Origin: Rhodosalinus sediminis
GTDB taxonomy: Bacteria; Pseudomonadota; Alphaproteobacteria; Rhodobacterales; Rhodobacteraceae
Length of the DNA stretch: 64,000 nt
Direction: 5' to 3'
Assembly (NCBI RefSeq): GCF_003385555.1
Contig: NZ_QOHR01000010.1
Span: 1-64,000, forward strand
Program-made: the position numbers and the translations under genes
Shown here: positions 1 through 7,628 of the stretch, one piece after another
Position numbering within the stretch: position 1 is the first letter of the stretch
Layout of the letters: the number at the start of each line of letters is the position of its first letter
Notes under the pieces: generated by a model
Databases searched by the model: none
Seen by the model: only the letters and a program-made list of their open reading frames with translations
Told to the model about the DNA's origin: nothing

Positions 1-33
1 CGTCTCCGCAGACGGCGGATGCGTGGTGGTCAT
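1..33 (-). CDS. Start of an unidentified gene running off the left edge (partial)
   Basis: On the minus strand an ATG at 33 is preceded by a strong purine-rich ribosome site (GGAGGGAGGAG) about 5 bases upstream. The frame is open to the window edge and gives MTTTHPPSAET. It lies downstream of livF in the same direction, so it may be the last or next gene of the transporter operon. Eleven residues are too few to name a family. The call rests on the ribosome site and the position only. Confidence 0.45.
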   Translation of the reverse strand, partial: MTTTHPPSAET

Positions 34-65
34 GGCACTCCTCCCTCGTGGTCCGGGGCCTCGAA

Positions 66-98
66 CCCGCCCCCGCAAGCAGCCAGAAAGGGGGCGGG
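66..98 (-). terminator. GC hairpin after livF, possible terminator
   Basis: CCCGCCCCC at 66-74 pairs with GGGGGCGGG at 90-98 around a 15-base loop, just after the livF stop in the direction of transcription. No T-run follows on the minus strand, so this may be an mRNA-stabilising hairpin or attenuator between livF and the next gene rather than a full terminator. Confidence 0.35.
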
Positions 99-127
99 CG
101 ACCCGGCCTCCAGCCGCGGGACCGCGC

Positions 128-886
128 CTAGATGGCCAGATACTCGGCGCGAAGCTGCTCGTCGCCGAGCACCTCCGCGGCGCTACCGTCGAACACGATC
201 GCACCGGTGTCAAGAATCACCGCCCGGTCCGCGAGTTGCAGCGCGCGCACCGCGTTCTGCTCGACGAGGATCGTCGTCATGCCCTGCGCCTTGACGGTGT
301 GCAGGGTCTTCTCGATCTCGTCCACGATGACCGGCGCGAGCCCCTCGTAGGGCTCGTCGAGCAGCAGCACCTTGATGTCGCGCGCGAGCGCCCGGGCGAT
401 CGCGAGCATCTGCTGCTCGCCGCCCGAGAGGGTCACGCCGTCCTGCTTGCGCCGTTCGCCGAGGCGCGGGAAGAGCTCGTAGAGCCGCTCGAGCGACCAG
501 CCGACGGGCGGCGCGATCTGCGCGAGCTTGAGGTTCTCCTCCACCGTGAGGCCCGAGATGATGCGCCGGTCCTCGGGCACGAGGCCGAGGCCGCCCTTCG
601 TCGCCGCCTCGTGCGCCTTCATCTGGTGGAGCGGCTGGTGGTCGAGCCAGATCTCGCCGTGGGTGACCTGGGGGTCGTCGAGCCGCGCGAGCGCGCGCAG
701 CGTCGTCGTCTTGCCCGCGCCGTTGCGCCCGAGGAGCGCGAGGATCTCGCCCTCGTGCACGTTGAAGTCGATGCCCTGCACGATGTAGCTCTCGCCGTAG
801 TAGGCGTGCATGTCCCAGACCGAGAGGAAGGCGGGCGCCGTCTCGGCCATGTTGGCGTTCTTCGAGAAATCCGGTTTGACGTTCAT
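128..886 (-). CDS. livF: Branched-chain amino acid/amide-type ABC transporter ATPase, LivF-like
   Basis: This is the second cytoplasmic ATPase of a high-affinity (HAAT family) importer; it powers uptake with LivG, LivM and LivH. The 252-residue protein has Walker A GRNGAGKTT at about residues 53-61, signature LSGGE at about 152-156 and Walker B VLLLDEP at about 172-178, followed by a conserved H-loop region (LVEQN). The short LivF-type C-terminus, without the longer LivG insertion, separates it from its neighbour. It is the last liv gene, 12 bases after livG on the same strand. An in-frame second Met at residue 13 could be the true start, because the first 12 residues are not typical of the family. 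The substrate cannot be read from the ATPase. Confidence 0.93.
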   Translation of the reverse strand: MNVKPDFSKNANMAETAPAFLSVWDMHAYYGESYIVQGIDFNVHEGEILALLGRNGAGKTTTLRALARLDDPQVTHGEIWLDHQPLHQMKAHEAATKGGLGLVPEDRRIISGLTVEENLKLAQIAPPVGWSLERLYELFPRLGERRKQDGVTLSGGEQQMLAIARALARDIKVLLLDEPYEGLAPVIVDEIEKTLHTVKAQGMTTILVEQNAVRALQLADRAVILDTGAIVFDGSAAEVLGDEQLRAEYLAI

Positions 887-898
887 GGCTCGGCCTCC

Positions 899-1654
899 CT
901 ACGCCGCTTCGCCGAGATAGGCTTCCTGCACCTTGGGGTGGCCCTTGATGTTCTCGGGCGTGTCCTCGACGAGCGGCGTGCCCTGGGCGAGCACGGTGAT
1001 CCGCTCGGCGAGGCTGAAGACCACGTGCATGTCGTGCTCGATGATCGCCATGGTGATGTCGCGCTTGTCGCGGATCTCGCGCAGGAGCTCGATGGTGTTG
1101 TTGGTGTCCGCCCGGCTCATGCCCGCCGTCGGCTCGTCGAGGAGCAGAAGGCGCGGGCGCTGCACGAGGCACATCGCCATCTCCAGCCGGCGCTTGTCCC
1201 CGCGCGAGAGCGAGGCGGCGTGGATGTCGCGCTTTTCCAGCATCTTGACGTCGGCGAGCATCTGTTCGGCCATGCTGACGATGTCGGTCTCGTGCCGCGT
1301 GTGCTCGTAGGCGTGCATGCGGAAGGCGCCGTCGCGCGAGGCGAAGCAGGGGATCATGACGTTCTCGAACACGGTGAGATCGCCGAAGATCTCGGGCGTC
1401 TGGAAGACGCGGGAAATTCCCATCTGGTTGATCTCGTGCGGCTTGCGGCCGAGCACGCTCTGCCCGTCGAACATCACCGAGCCGGTGTCGGGGATCAGCT
1501 TGCCGACGAGGCAGTTGAGCAGCGTGGACTTGCCCGCCCCGTTGGGCCCGATGATCGCGTGCACCGAGTTCTCGCGCACCGAGAGGTTCACGTCGGAGAG
1601 CGCCTTGAGCCCGCCGAAGTTCTTGTTGACGTCCTTGACTTCGAGAATGCCCAT
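899..1654 (-). CDS. livG: Branched-chain amino acid/amide-type ABC transporter ATPase, LivG-like
   Basis: This is the first ATPase of the importer, a 251-residue cytoplasmic protein. Walker A GPNGAGKST is at about residues 36-44, Walker B LLLLDEPTAG follows, and the D-loop and switch histidine (IIEHDMHVVF) are present. The signature is LSRGD rather than LSGGQ; related variants are usual in LivG/UrtD proteins and do not suggest loss of function. It sits 12 bases after livM and 12 bases before livF, so the order H-M-G-F is the standard operon order. An ATPase cannot tell leucine-type from urea- or amide-type systems; the binding protein at 3993-5351 decides that. Confidence 0.94.
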   Translation of the reverse strand: MGILEVKDVNKNFGGLKALSDVNLSVRENSVHAIIGPNGAGKSTLLNCLVGKLIPDTGSVMFDGQSVLGRKPHEINQMGISRVFQTPEIFGDLTVFENVMIPCFASRDGAFRMHAYEHTRHETDIVSMAEQMLADVKMLEKRDIHAASLSRGDKRRLEMAMCLVQRPRLLLLDEPTAGMSRADTNNTIELLREIRDKRDITMAIIEHDMHVVFSLAERITVLAQGTPLVEDTPENIKGHPKVQEAYLGEAA

Positions 1655-1666
1655 CTCAGGCCCTCC

Positions 1667-2887
1667 TCATTCGCCCACGTGGGGTTGGGGCTTCGGGTGA
1701 TGCTCGGGGTCGTCCGTGGCGGCTGGCTTCCGCGTGCGGCGGAAGAGCTTGCCGATGCGCTGCGCGCCTTCCACGAGCCCGCCGGGCAGGAAGATCACCA
1801 CCAGCATGAAGATGATGCCGAGCGTGAGGTGCCAGCCCTTGCCGATGAAGGGATAGACGATCGTCACGAGGAAGGTGTCGATCCCGTCCGGCATGACGGC
1901 GAACCACTGCTCGAGCACGCCCTTGTTGATCTTCGAGAGGATGTTCTCGAGATACTTGATGAGGCCCGCGCCGAGGACCGGCCCGATCAGCGTGCCGGCG
2001 CCGCCGAGAATGGTCATCAGCACCACCTCGCCCGAGGCGGTCCAGATCATGCGCTCGGCCCCCGCGAGCGGGTCCATCGCCACCATCAGCCCGCCGGCGA
2101 GCCCCGCGTACATCCCCGAGATCACGAAGGCCGCGAGGGTGTAGGGCCGGGAGTTGAGGCCGGTGTAGTTCATCCGCTGCTGGTTCGACTTCACCGCGCG
2201 CAGCATCATGCCGAAGGGCGAGCGGAAGAGCCGGATGGCGAGATAGAAGGAGACGAGCATCACCACCGCCGCGAGGTAGTAGCCCGCGGAGAAGGTGAAC
2301 TCCCATCCGCCCATGCCGAGCTGCCAGGTCTGGTTCATCTCCAGCCCGAAGAGATGCGGCACGGGGATGTTGCCCTCCGCCGTCTGGCTCGCGCCGATGA
2401 TGCGCGGATCGTCGAGGTTGAGCTGCAGCCCCGTCTCGCCCCCGGTGATCGGCGTGAGCACCGAGTAGGCGAGCGCGTAGCACATCTGCGCGAAGGCGAG
2501 CGTCAGGATCGAGAAGTAGATCCCCGAGCGGCGCAGCGAGATCCAGCCGATCAGAGCCGACAGGAGCCCGGCGAAGATGACCGAGATGATGATCGCGGGG
2601 ATCACGTTCATCGTCAGCAGCTTCATCATCCAGACCCCTGCATAGGAGCCCACGCCGAGGAAGGCGGCGTGCCCGAAGCTCAGGTAGCCCGTGAGCCCGA
2701 AGAGGATGTTGAAGCCGATGGCGAAGATCCCGAAGATCACGAAGCGCTGCATCAGGTCGGGATAGCCCGCGTTGAACTGCGCGAGACCGGAGTCCGACGG
2801 GAACGGGTTGAGCAGGAAGGGCGCGAAGAGCGCCAGCGCGACGACGACGAGAAACAGCGTCAGGTCCTTGCGGTCGAGTCCGAACAT
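1667..2887 (-). CDS. livM: HAAT-family ABC transporter permease, LivM-like
   Basis: Inner-membrane permease of 406 residues with about ten hydrophobic segments. The first ([16 protein letters not shown]) starts near residue 10. The LivM signature regions [17 protein letters not shown] and [16 protein letters not shown] are visible, the latter near the EAA-like loop that contacts the ATPases. The length is somewhat above the usual 320-360 because of a loop around residues 150-210 and a polar C-terminal tail rich in His and Pro. It follows livH by 4 bases and is surely co-transcribed. It forms the translocation pore with LivH. Confidence 0.94.
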   Translation of the reverse strand: MFGLDRKDLTLFLVVVALALFAPFLLNPFPSDSGLAQFNAGYPDLMQRFVIFGIFAIGFNILFGLTGYLSFGHAAFLGVGSYAGVWMMKLLTMNVIPAIIISVIFAGLLSALIGWISLRRSGIYFSILTLAFAQMCYALAYSVLTPITGGETGLQLNLDDPRIIGASQTAEGNIPVPHLFGLEMNQTWQLGMGGWEFTFSAGYYLAAVVMLVSFYLAIRLFRSPFGMMLRAVKSNQQRMNYTGLNSRPYTLAAFVISGMYAGLAGGLMVAMDPLAGAERMIWTASGEVVLMTILGGAGTLIGPVLGAGLIKYLENILSKINKGVLEQWFAVMPDGIDTFLVTIVYPFIGKGWHLTLGIIFMLVVIFLPGGLVEGAQRIGKLFRRTRKPAATDDPEHHPKPQPHVGE

Positions 2888-2891
2888 AGGC

Positions 2892-3923
2892 TCACTCCTC
2901 CATCACGCCCTTGCGGCCCATGAGGCCGCGGGGGCGGGTGAGCAGAACGATGATGGCGACCAGATAGATGATGATCTGGTTGATGCCGGGAAGCACGGAA
3001 GTCACCTGCGACATCGAGGCGAAGCTCTGCAGGATGCCGAGCAGGAAGCCCGAGAGCACCGCGCCGGGCAGGCTGCCCATGCCGCCCACGACGACCACCA
3101 CGAAGCTCAGCACGAGGAAATCCATCCCCATGTGGTAGTTGGGCGACAGGATCGGCGTGTACATCACGCCCGCCAGCCCCGCGACGATCGCCGCGATGGC
3201 GAACATGATCGTGAAGCGGCGGTCGATGTTGATGCCGAGAAGCCCCACCGTCTCGCGGTCGGCCATGCCGGCGCGCACCACCATGCCGAAGGTCGTGAAC
3301 TGCAGGAAGGCGAAGACCGCGCCGATCACCACCATGGCGAAGAGGAAATAGACCAGCCGCCAGTAGGGATAGATGATCGTCATCGGGTCGAAGCCCAGCA
3401 GCGCGCCGAAGTCGAAGGAGCCCTTGAAGGCCTCGGGCGCGGGCGTCGGGATCGGGTTCGCACCGTAGTAGAACTTCACGATCTCCTGCAGCACGATGGC
3501 GAGGCCGAAGGTCACGAGGATCTGGTCGGCGTGCGGGCGCTTGTAGAAGTGCTTGATCAGCCCGCGTTCCATCACGAGGCCGATCAGCGCCATGACCGGG
3601 ATGGCGACCAGGATGGCGAGCGGCACCGACCACTCGATCATCCAGCCGCCCACCTCCGGGCCGAACCAGGCCTCGACGTAGGGCGTCTCGATCTTGGCGG
3701 GGTTGCCGAGGAAATCGGTGCGCGTCTCGTCCACCGTGGTGAAGGAGAGCGTCAGGATCTTGTTCAGCGTGACGGCGACGAACGCGCCGAGCATGAAGAG
3801 CGCGCCGTGGGCGAAGTTGACCACCCCGAGCGTGCCGAAGATGAGCGTCAGTCCCAGCGCGATGAGCGCATAGGCCGAGCCCTTGTCGAGCCCGTTCAGG
3901 ATCTGCAGGATAATCGCGTCCAT
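2892..3923 (-). CDS. livH: HAAT-family ABC transporter permease, LivH-like
   Basis: Inner-membrane permease of 343 residues. The N-terminus ([22 protein letters not shown], quoted in part) and the motif [16 protein letters not shown] are diagnostic of LivH. A soluble insertion at about residues 60-95 (rich in charged and aromatic residues, ending in EVGGWMIEW) is longer than in the E. coli protein; such insertions occur in LivH homologues of this order. It follows the binding-protein gene after a 69-base gap that holds a strong hairpin, and precedes livM by 4 bases. Partner of LivM in the pore. Confidence 0.94.
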   Translation of the reverse strand: MDAIILQILNGLDKGSAYALIALGLTLIFGTLGVVNFAHGALFMLGAFVAVTLNKILTLSFTTVDETRTDFLGNPAKIETPYVEAWFGPEVGGWMIEWSVPLAILVAIPVMALIGLVMERGLIKHFYKRPHADQILVTFGLAIVLQEIVKFYYGANPIPTPAPEAFKGSFDFGALLGFDPMTIIYPYWRLVYFLFAMVVIGAVFAFLQFTTFGMVVRAGMADRETVGLLGINIDRRFTIMFAIAAIVAGLAGVMYTPILSPNYHMGMDFLVLSFVVVVVGGMGSLPGAVLSGFLLGILQSFASMSQVTSVLPGINQIIIYLVAIIVLLTRPRGLMGRKGVMEE

Positions 3924-3948
3924 ACCCGCGCCTCCGCTACGTTGACAG

Positions 3949-3975
3949 GCGCCGCCCCCGGTCCGGGGACGGCGC
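3949..3975 (-). promoter_or_regulatory. Hairpin between the binding-protein gene and livH
   Basis: GCGCCG (3949-3954) pairs with CGGCGC (3970-3975), and inside it CCCCGG pairs with CCGGGG, giving a 12-bp stem with a single mismatch. It sits between the stop of the binding-protein gene and the start of livH. In ABC import operons such a hairpin commonly protects the upstream mRNA and lets partial read-through reach the permeases, which gives more binding protein than membrane parts. That role is inferred from position. Confidence 0.5.
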
Positions 3976-3992
3976 GCGTGGGTCGGGGGCGA

Positions 3993-5351
3993 TCAGGCCC
4001 CGTTGTTGCAGCTGCCGAGCGAGCCGCCCGCGAACTGCGGGTGATCCGGCGCATAGGTGACCTGATCGACCGGCGTGATCTCGACGATCTCGAGAAGGTC
4101 GAACTCGCTCTCCGGGTTCTCCTTGCCCTTCACCACCAGCACGTCCTTGAACGCCTGGTGATCCGCGCCGCGGTAGAGGGTCGGGCCGTTGCCGAGGCCG
4201 TCGAACTCGAAGTCCTCCAGCGCCTCGACCACCGCGCAGGGCTCGAAGCTGCCCGCGCGCTGGACCGCGTCCGCGTAGAGGAGCGTCTGCACGTAGCAGG
4301 TGTGCGCGGCCTGGCTCGGCGGGAAGCCGTATTTCTCGCCGAAGGAGCGGGTGAAGGTCTGGCTCGCCTCGTCGGAGAGCGACCAGTGCCAGTTGGTCGA
4401 GCCGAAGATGCCCTTGATGTTCTCGCCCGCGCCGCGCGCCATCAGACGCGAGAAGAGCGGCACGACGATCTGGAAGTCCTTGCCGTTGGCCTGCGCCTCG
4501 CGCAGCCCGAACTGCACCGCGTTGGTGAGCGAGTTCACCATGTCGCCGCCGTAGTGGTTCAGCACCAGCACGTCGGCGCCCGACTGCAGCACCGGCGTGA
4601 TGTAGGAGGAGAAGTCGCCGGCGCCGAGCGGCGTCTTGACCGCGTTAACCGTCTCCCAGCCGATATCCTCGGTGGATTCGCGGATCGCCTGCTCGGTGGT
4701 GTAGCCCCAGTTGTAGTCCGCGGTCAGGTGATAGGCCTTGCGGTCGGTGCCGTAGGCGTTGGCCAGCACCGGCGCGAGCGCGGCGCCCGACATGTAGGAG
4801 TTGAAGAAGTGGCGGAAGCCGTTGGCGCGGCGGTCCTTGCCGGTGGTGTCGTTGGAGTGCGTGAGACCGGACATGAAGATCACGCCCGCCTCCTGGCAGA
4901 GCGCCTGCACCGCCACCGCGACGCCCGAGGAGGAGCCGCCGGTGATCATCACCGCGCCGTCCTTCTCGATCATCGAGCGCGCCGAGGCGCGCGCCGCGTC
5001 GGACTTCGTCTGCGTGTCGCCCGTGACGTATTCGACCTTCTTGCCGAGGATGCCGTTGCCCGAAAGCTCGGTCTTGGCGCCGCTGCCGTAGGTGAAGGTG
5101 TTCAGCATCCCGCCGTCGCCTTCGCCGTTCAGGTGCTCGACCGCGAGGCGGTAGGCGCGCAGCTCGTCGGCGCCCTCGTCGGCGTAGGGGCCCGACTGCG
5201 GCACGTTGAAGCCGAGCGTCACCGTGTCGCCGGTGGGCTCGTTCGTGTAGGCGTGCGCGCGCTTGGTAAAGATCGTGGGCAGGGCCACGCCGGCGCCCGC
5301 GATGGCACCGGTCTTCAACACGCCGCGGCGCGTGATGTCGAATTTGGTCAT
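3993..5351 (-). CDS. Tat-exported periplasmic substrate-binding protein of the liv-type importer
   Basis: A 452-residue periplasmic binding protein (type-1 fold, Peripla_BP_6/LivJ-UrtA group) that captures the substrate for the LivHMGF-like importer. The N-terminus carries a twin-arginine signal, TRRGVLKTG at residues 8-16, then a hydrophobic stretch and an AHA-type cleavage site near residue 34. Mature-sequence hallmarks are VTLGFNVPQSGPYADEG, the serine-rich GGSSSGVAVAVQ loop and a C-terminal SCNNGA. The size and Tat export resemble urea/short-chain-amide binding proteins more than LivK, but residues that would prove the substrate cannot be assigned by eye. It is the first gene of the operon, divergent from the ScfR-type regulator. 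Confidence 0.88.
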   Translation of the reverse strand: MTKFDITRRGVLKTGAIAGAGVALPTIFTKRAHAYTNEPTGDTVTLGFNVPQSGPYADEGADELRAYRLAVEHLNGEGDGGMLNTFTYGSGAKTELSGNGILGKKVEYVTGDTQTKSDAARASARSMIEKDGAVMITGGSSSGVAVAVQALCQEAGVIFMSGLTHSNDTTGKDRRANGFRHFFNSYMSGAALAPVLANAYGTDRKAYHLTADYNWGYTTEQAIRESTEDIGWETVNAVKTPLGAGDFSSYITPVLQSGADVLVLNHYGGDMVNSLTNAVQFGLREAQANGKDFQIVVPLFSRLMARGAGENIKGIFGSTNWHWSLSDEASQTFTRSFGEKYGFPPSQAAHTCYVQTLLYADAVQRAGSFEPCAVVEALEDFEFDGLGNGPTLYRGADHQAFKDVLVVKGKENPESEFDLLEIVEITPVDQVTYAPDHPQFAGGSLGSCNNGA

Positions 5352-5476
5352 GTAAACCTCCCGAGATTGACCCCGGCGGACGGCTCCTCTCCGGCCGCGG
5401 GGCGCACCATGTGCAAAGGGAAGTATGCGGGAGGCGAAGTAAAATGCGCAACAAGCAGCTTTCGCCGCAGCATTTT

Positions 5477-5488
5477 TTTGTCAACAAA
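5477..5488. promoter_or_regulatory. AT-rich inverted repeat in the divergent ScfR/transporter region
   Basis: TTTGT-CA-ACAAA is a perfect 5-bp inverted repeat in an unusually AT-rich island (5440-5530) of an otherwise very GC-rich window. It lies between two divergent genes, 79 bases before the regulator ATG. A nearby AAAATGCGCAA (5451-5461) has TTGC/GCAA character similar to sites described for RamB/ScfR-type proteins. It is plausible as an autoregulatory operator; the assignment is inference. Confidence 0.35.
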
Positions 5489-5566
5489 TCCACAATGCTA
5501 TGGTATGCACTGTAAATACTTTATTCGGCGCCGCAGAAAGTGCCTGAACGTCAAGGATTTTCGGCA

Positions 5567-6868
5567 ATGTCGCGCGACACGCTCATCGGCAGCCGCATCC
5601 GCGAACGCCGCACGCTCGCCGGGCTCCGGCAGGCCGACCTCGCGCGGCGCGCGGGGATCTCGGCCTCCTATCTCAACCTGATCGAGCACAACCGCCGCAG
5701 AATCGGCGGCAAGCTCCTCGTGCGGATCGCCGAGGCGCTGGAGGTGGAGCCCTCGCTCCTTTCCGAGGGTGCCGAGGCCGCGCTCCTCGCCCGCCTGCGC
5801 GAGGTCGCCGCGGCGCATCCCGCCACCCGCGTGGAGCTGGAGCGGGTGGAGGAGTTCGCGGGCCGCTTCCCCGGCTGGGCGGAGCTGCTGGCCGAGGCCG
5901 GGCGGCGCATCGACGCGCTCGAGGATACGGTCGAGACGCTGACCGACCGCCTCGCCCACGACCCGCATCTCGCCGCCTCGCTGCACGAGGTGCTCTCGAC
6001 GGTCACCGCGATCCGCTCCACGGCGGCGATCCTCGCCGGGACGGAGGCGCTGGAGCCCGAGTGGCAGGACCGCTTCCACCGCAACCTCGACGAGGACAGC
6101 CGGCGGCTGGCCGAGGGGGCGCAGGCGCTGGTCACCTATCTCGATAGCGCCGCCGACGCGCGGCGCTCGCTCACCTCGCCGCAGGAGGAGATCGAAGCCT
6201 TCTTCGCCGCGCGCGGCTTCCATTTCGCCGAGCTCGAGGGGCCGGAGGCCGACCCGGACGCGCTGATCGACCCCGAGCGGCTGACCTCCGAGGCGGCGCG
6301 GCAGATCGCCGCGCGGCTGCTCCGGGGCTACGCCGAGGACGCCGCGGCGATCCCGCTCGACCGCGCCGCCCGCGTGGTGGCCGAGCACGGCCCCGATCCG
6401 GTCGCGCTCGCGCGGGCGACGGGGTCGGATCTGTCCCGCGCGATGCGCCGCCTCGCCGCGATGCCGGCGGACATGCTCCCGACCCCCGCGGGCCTCGTGG
6501 TCTGCGACGCGGCCGGCGCGCTCACCTTCCGCAAGCCGCTCGACGAGTTCCCCCTGCCGCCCTTCGGCGGGGCCTGCGCGCTCTGGCCGCTCTTCGAGGC
6601 GCTGGGCCGGCCCGGCCAGCCCGTCGCGCGGCGCCTCGTGCAGGCCGGCGGCGAGGCGCGGCCGGTGCGCGCCCTCGCCGTGGCGGGGCCGGCCGCGGTA
6701 CCCGATCCGGACGCCCCGCCGCTCATGCAGGCGCAGATGCTCGTGCTGCCGGAGGCGGAGGGCGCTACGGCGCCCGAACCGCTCGCCGTCGGGGTGACCT
6801 GCCGGATCTGTCCGCGCGCCGGCTGCCCCGCCCGGCGCGAGCCCTCGGTCCTCTCGTCGGGCTTTTGA
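5567..6868 (+). CDS. XRE-family short-chain fatty acyl-CoA regulator (ScfR type)
   Basis: DNA-binding regulator of 433 residues. An HTH_3 domain occupies about residues 5-62 (RIRERRTLAGLRQADLARR, then SASYLNLIEHNRR). A long middle region is followed by the ScfR C-terminal domain, which ends in a cysteine cluster CRICPRAGCPARR, as in RamB/PrpC-type regulators that sense acyl-CoA and control acetate/propionate metabolism. I chose the ATG at 5567, which has AAGGA 9 bases upstream; a GTG at 5540 in the same frame has no ribosome site. It is followed by a receiver, a membrane protein and a symporter-kinase, a set often tied to acetate use. That link is inferred from neighbours and family. Confidence 0.88.
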   Translation: MSRDTLIGSRIRERRTLAGLRQADLARRAGISASYLNLIEHNRRRIGGKLLVRIAEALEVEPSLLSEGAEAALLARLREVAAAHPATRVELERVEEFAGRFPGWAELLAEAGRRIDALEDTVETLTDRLAHDPHLAASLHEVLSTVTAIRSTAAILAGTEALEPEWQDRFHRNLDEDSRRLAEGAQALVTYLDSAADARRSLTSPQEEIEAFFAARGFHFAELEGPEADPDALIDPERLTSEAARQIAARLLRGYAEDAAAIPLDRAARVVAEHGPDPVALARATGSDLSRAMRRLAAMPADMLPTPAGLVVCDAAGALTFRKPLDEFPLPPFGGACALWPLFEALGRPGQPVARRLVQAGGEARPVRALAVAGPAAVPDPDAPPLMQAQMLVLPEAEGATAPEPLAVGVTCRICPRAGCPARREPSVLSSGF

Positions 6869-6947
6869 CTTTTCCGCCGGGAATGGTGTTAACATCCCCA
6901 CGGAGAATGCGGGGTTGGGAGGCTCCGCAGGGGAGGAGACAGCCGCC

Positions 6948-7316
6948 ATGGCCAAGCAGGTCCTCGTCATCGAGGATGAGCCGAACATCGTGGAGGCGAT
7001 CCGCTTCATCCTGCACCGCGACGGCTGGCGGGTGGACACCCATGCCGACGGCGCCACGGCGGTGGAGGCGGTGCGCGCGCAGCGCCCCGATCTGGTGATC
7101 CTCGACGTGATGCTGCCCGGGCGCTCGGGCTTCGAGGTGCTGCGCGAGCTGCGCGCCGAGGACGGCCTCGCCGCGCTGCCGGTGCTGATGCTGACCGCGC
7201 GCGGGCAGGCCAAGGACCGGGAGTGCGCCGAGCGCGCCGGCGCCTCGCGCTACATGACGAAGCCCTTTTCCAACGCCGACGTGCTCGCCGCCGTGCGCGA
7301 GATGGCCGGGCCATGA
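6948..7316 (+). CDS. Single-domain response regulator (CheY-like receiver)
   Basis: A 122-residue stand-alone receiver domain. The acidic pair is ED at 9-10, the phospho-acceptor is Asp53 in VILDVMLPG, and the conserved Thr83 (MLTARG) and Lys104 (TKPFS) are present. It has no DNA-binding output domain, so it must act by protein contact. The start is fixed by a strong GGGGAGGAG ribosome site 8-9 bases before the ATG at 6948; the frame extends 11 codons further upstream. Its stop overlaps the next start (ATGA). The symporter-histidine kinase two genes downstream is its probable phosphodonor, as in CrbS/CrbR-like pairs, though CrbR itself has an HTH output. Confidence 0.92.
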   Translation: MAKQVLVIEDEPNIVEAIRFILHRDGWRVDTHADGATAVEAVRAQRPDLVILDVMLPGRSGFEVLRELRAEDGLAALPVLMLTARGQAKDRECAERAGASRYMTKPFSNADVLAAVREMAGP

Positions 7317-7609
7317 GCGCGCCGCTCCGGCGCGTCTTCGTCTCGCGCGATGCCTATCGCTCGCGCCGGCTGAAGGACGCGGCGCGGCTGCTGCCCGTGC
7401 TCGGCGCGGCGCTCTTCGGGCTGCCGCTCCTCTGGCGCGGCGAGGAGACGGCGCGCGTCGGCACCGCCGGGACGCTTCTCTTCATCTTCGCGGTCTGGGC
7501 GGGGCTGATCCTCGGGGCCTTCCTCATCGCGCGGCGCTTCGCGCGGGCCGAGGCCGGCGCGGAGGCGGCCGGGCCGGGCCGTCCGGGGCCCGCGCCGGGC
7601 GGCGACTGA
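7313..7609 (+). CDS. Small two-helix membrane protein between receiver and kinase
   Basis: A 98-residue protein translated by a 4-base ATGA overlap with the receiver gene. There are two hydrophobic segments, at about residues 26-42 (LLPVLGAALFGLPLLW) and 50-71 (GTAGTLLFIFAVWAGLILGAFLI), with a basic N-terminus and an Ala/Gly/Pro-rich tail. No enzymatic motif is seen. Its place 19 bases before the symporter-histidine kinase suggests an accessory role in that signalling system. The frame is open further upstream within the receiver gene, but the overlap start is the natural one. Confidence 0.8.
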   Translation: MSAPLRRVFVSRDAYRSRRLKDAARLLPVLGAALFGLPLLWRGEETARVGTAGTLLFIFAVWAGLILGAFLIARRFARAEAGAEAAGPGRPGPAPGGD

Positions 7610-7628
7610 CCGGCGGAGCGCGGGCGCG

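Noticed and set aside
23-2923. 966-codon open frame on the plus strand over the liv genes
   Set aside because: It lies antisense to four conserved transporter genes and its product is a His/Arg/Glu-rich low-complexity chain. Long antisense frames are expected at this GC content.
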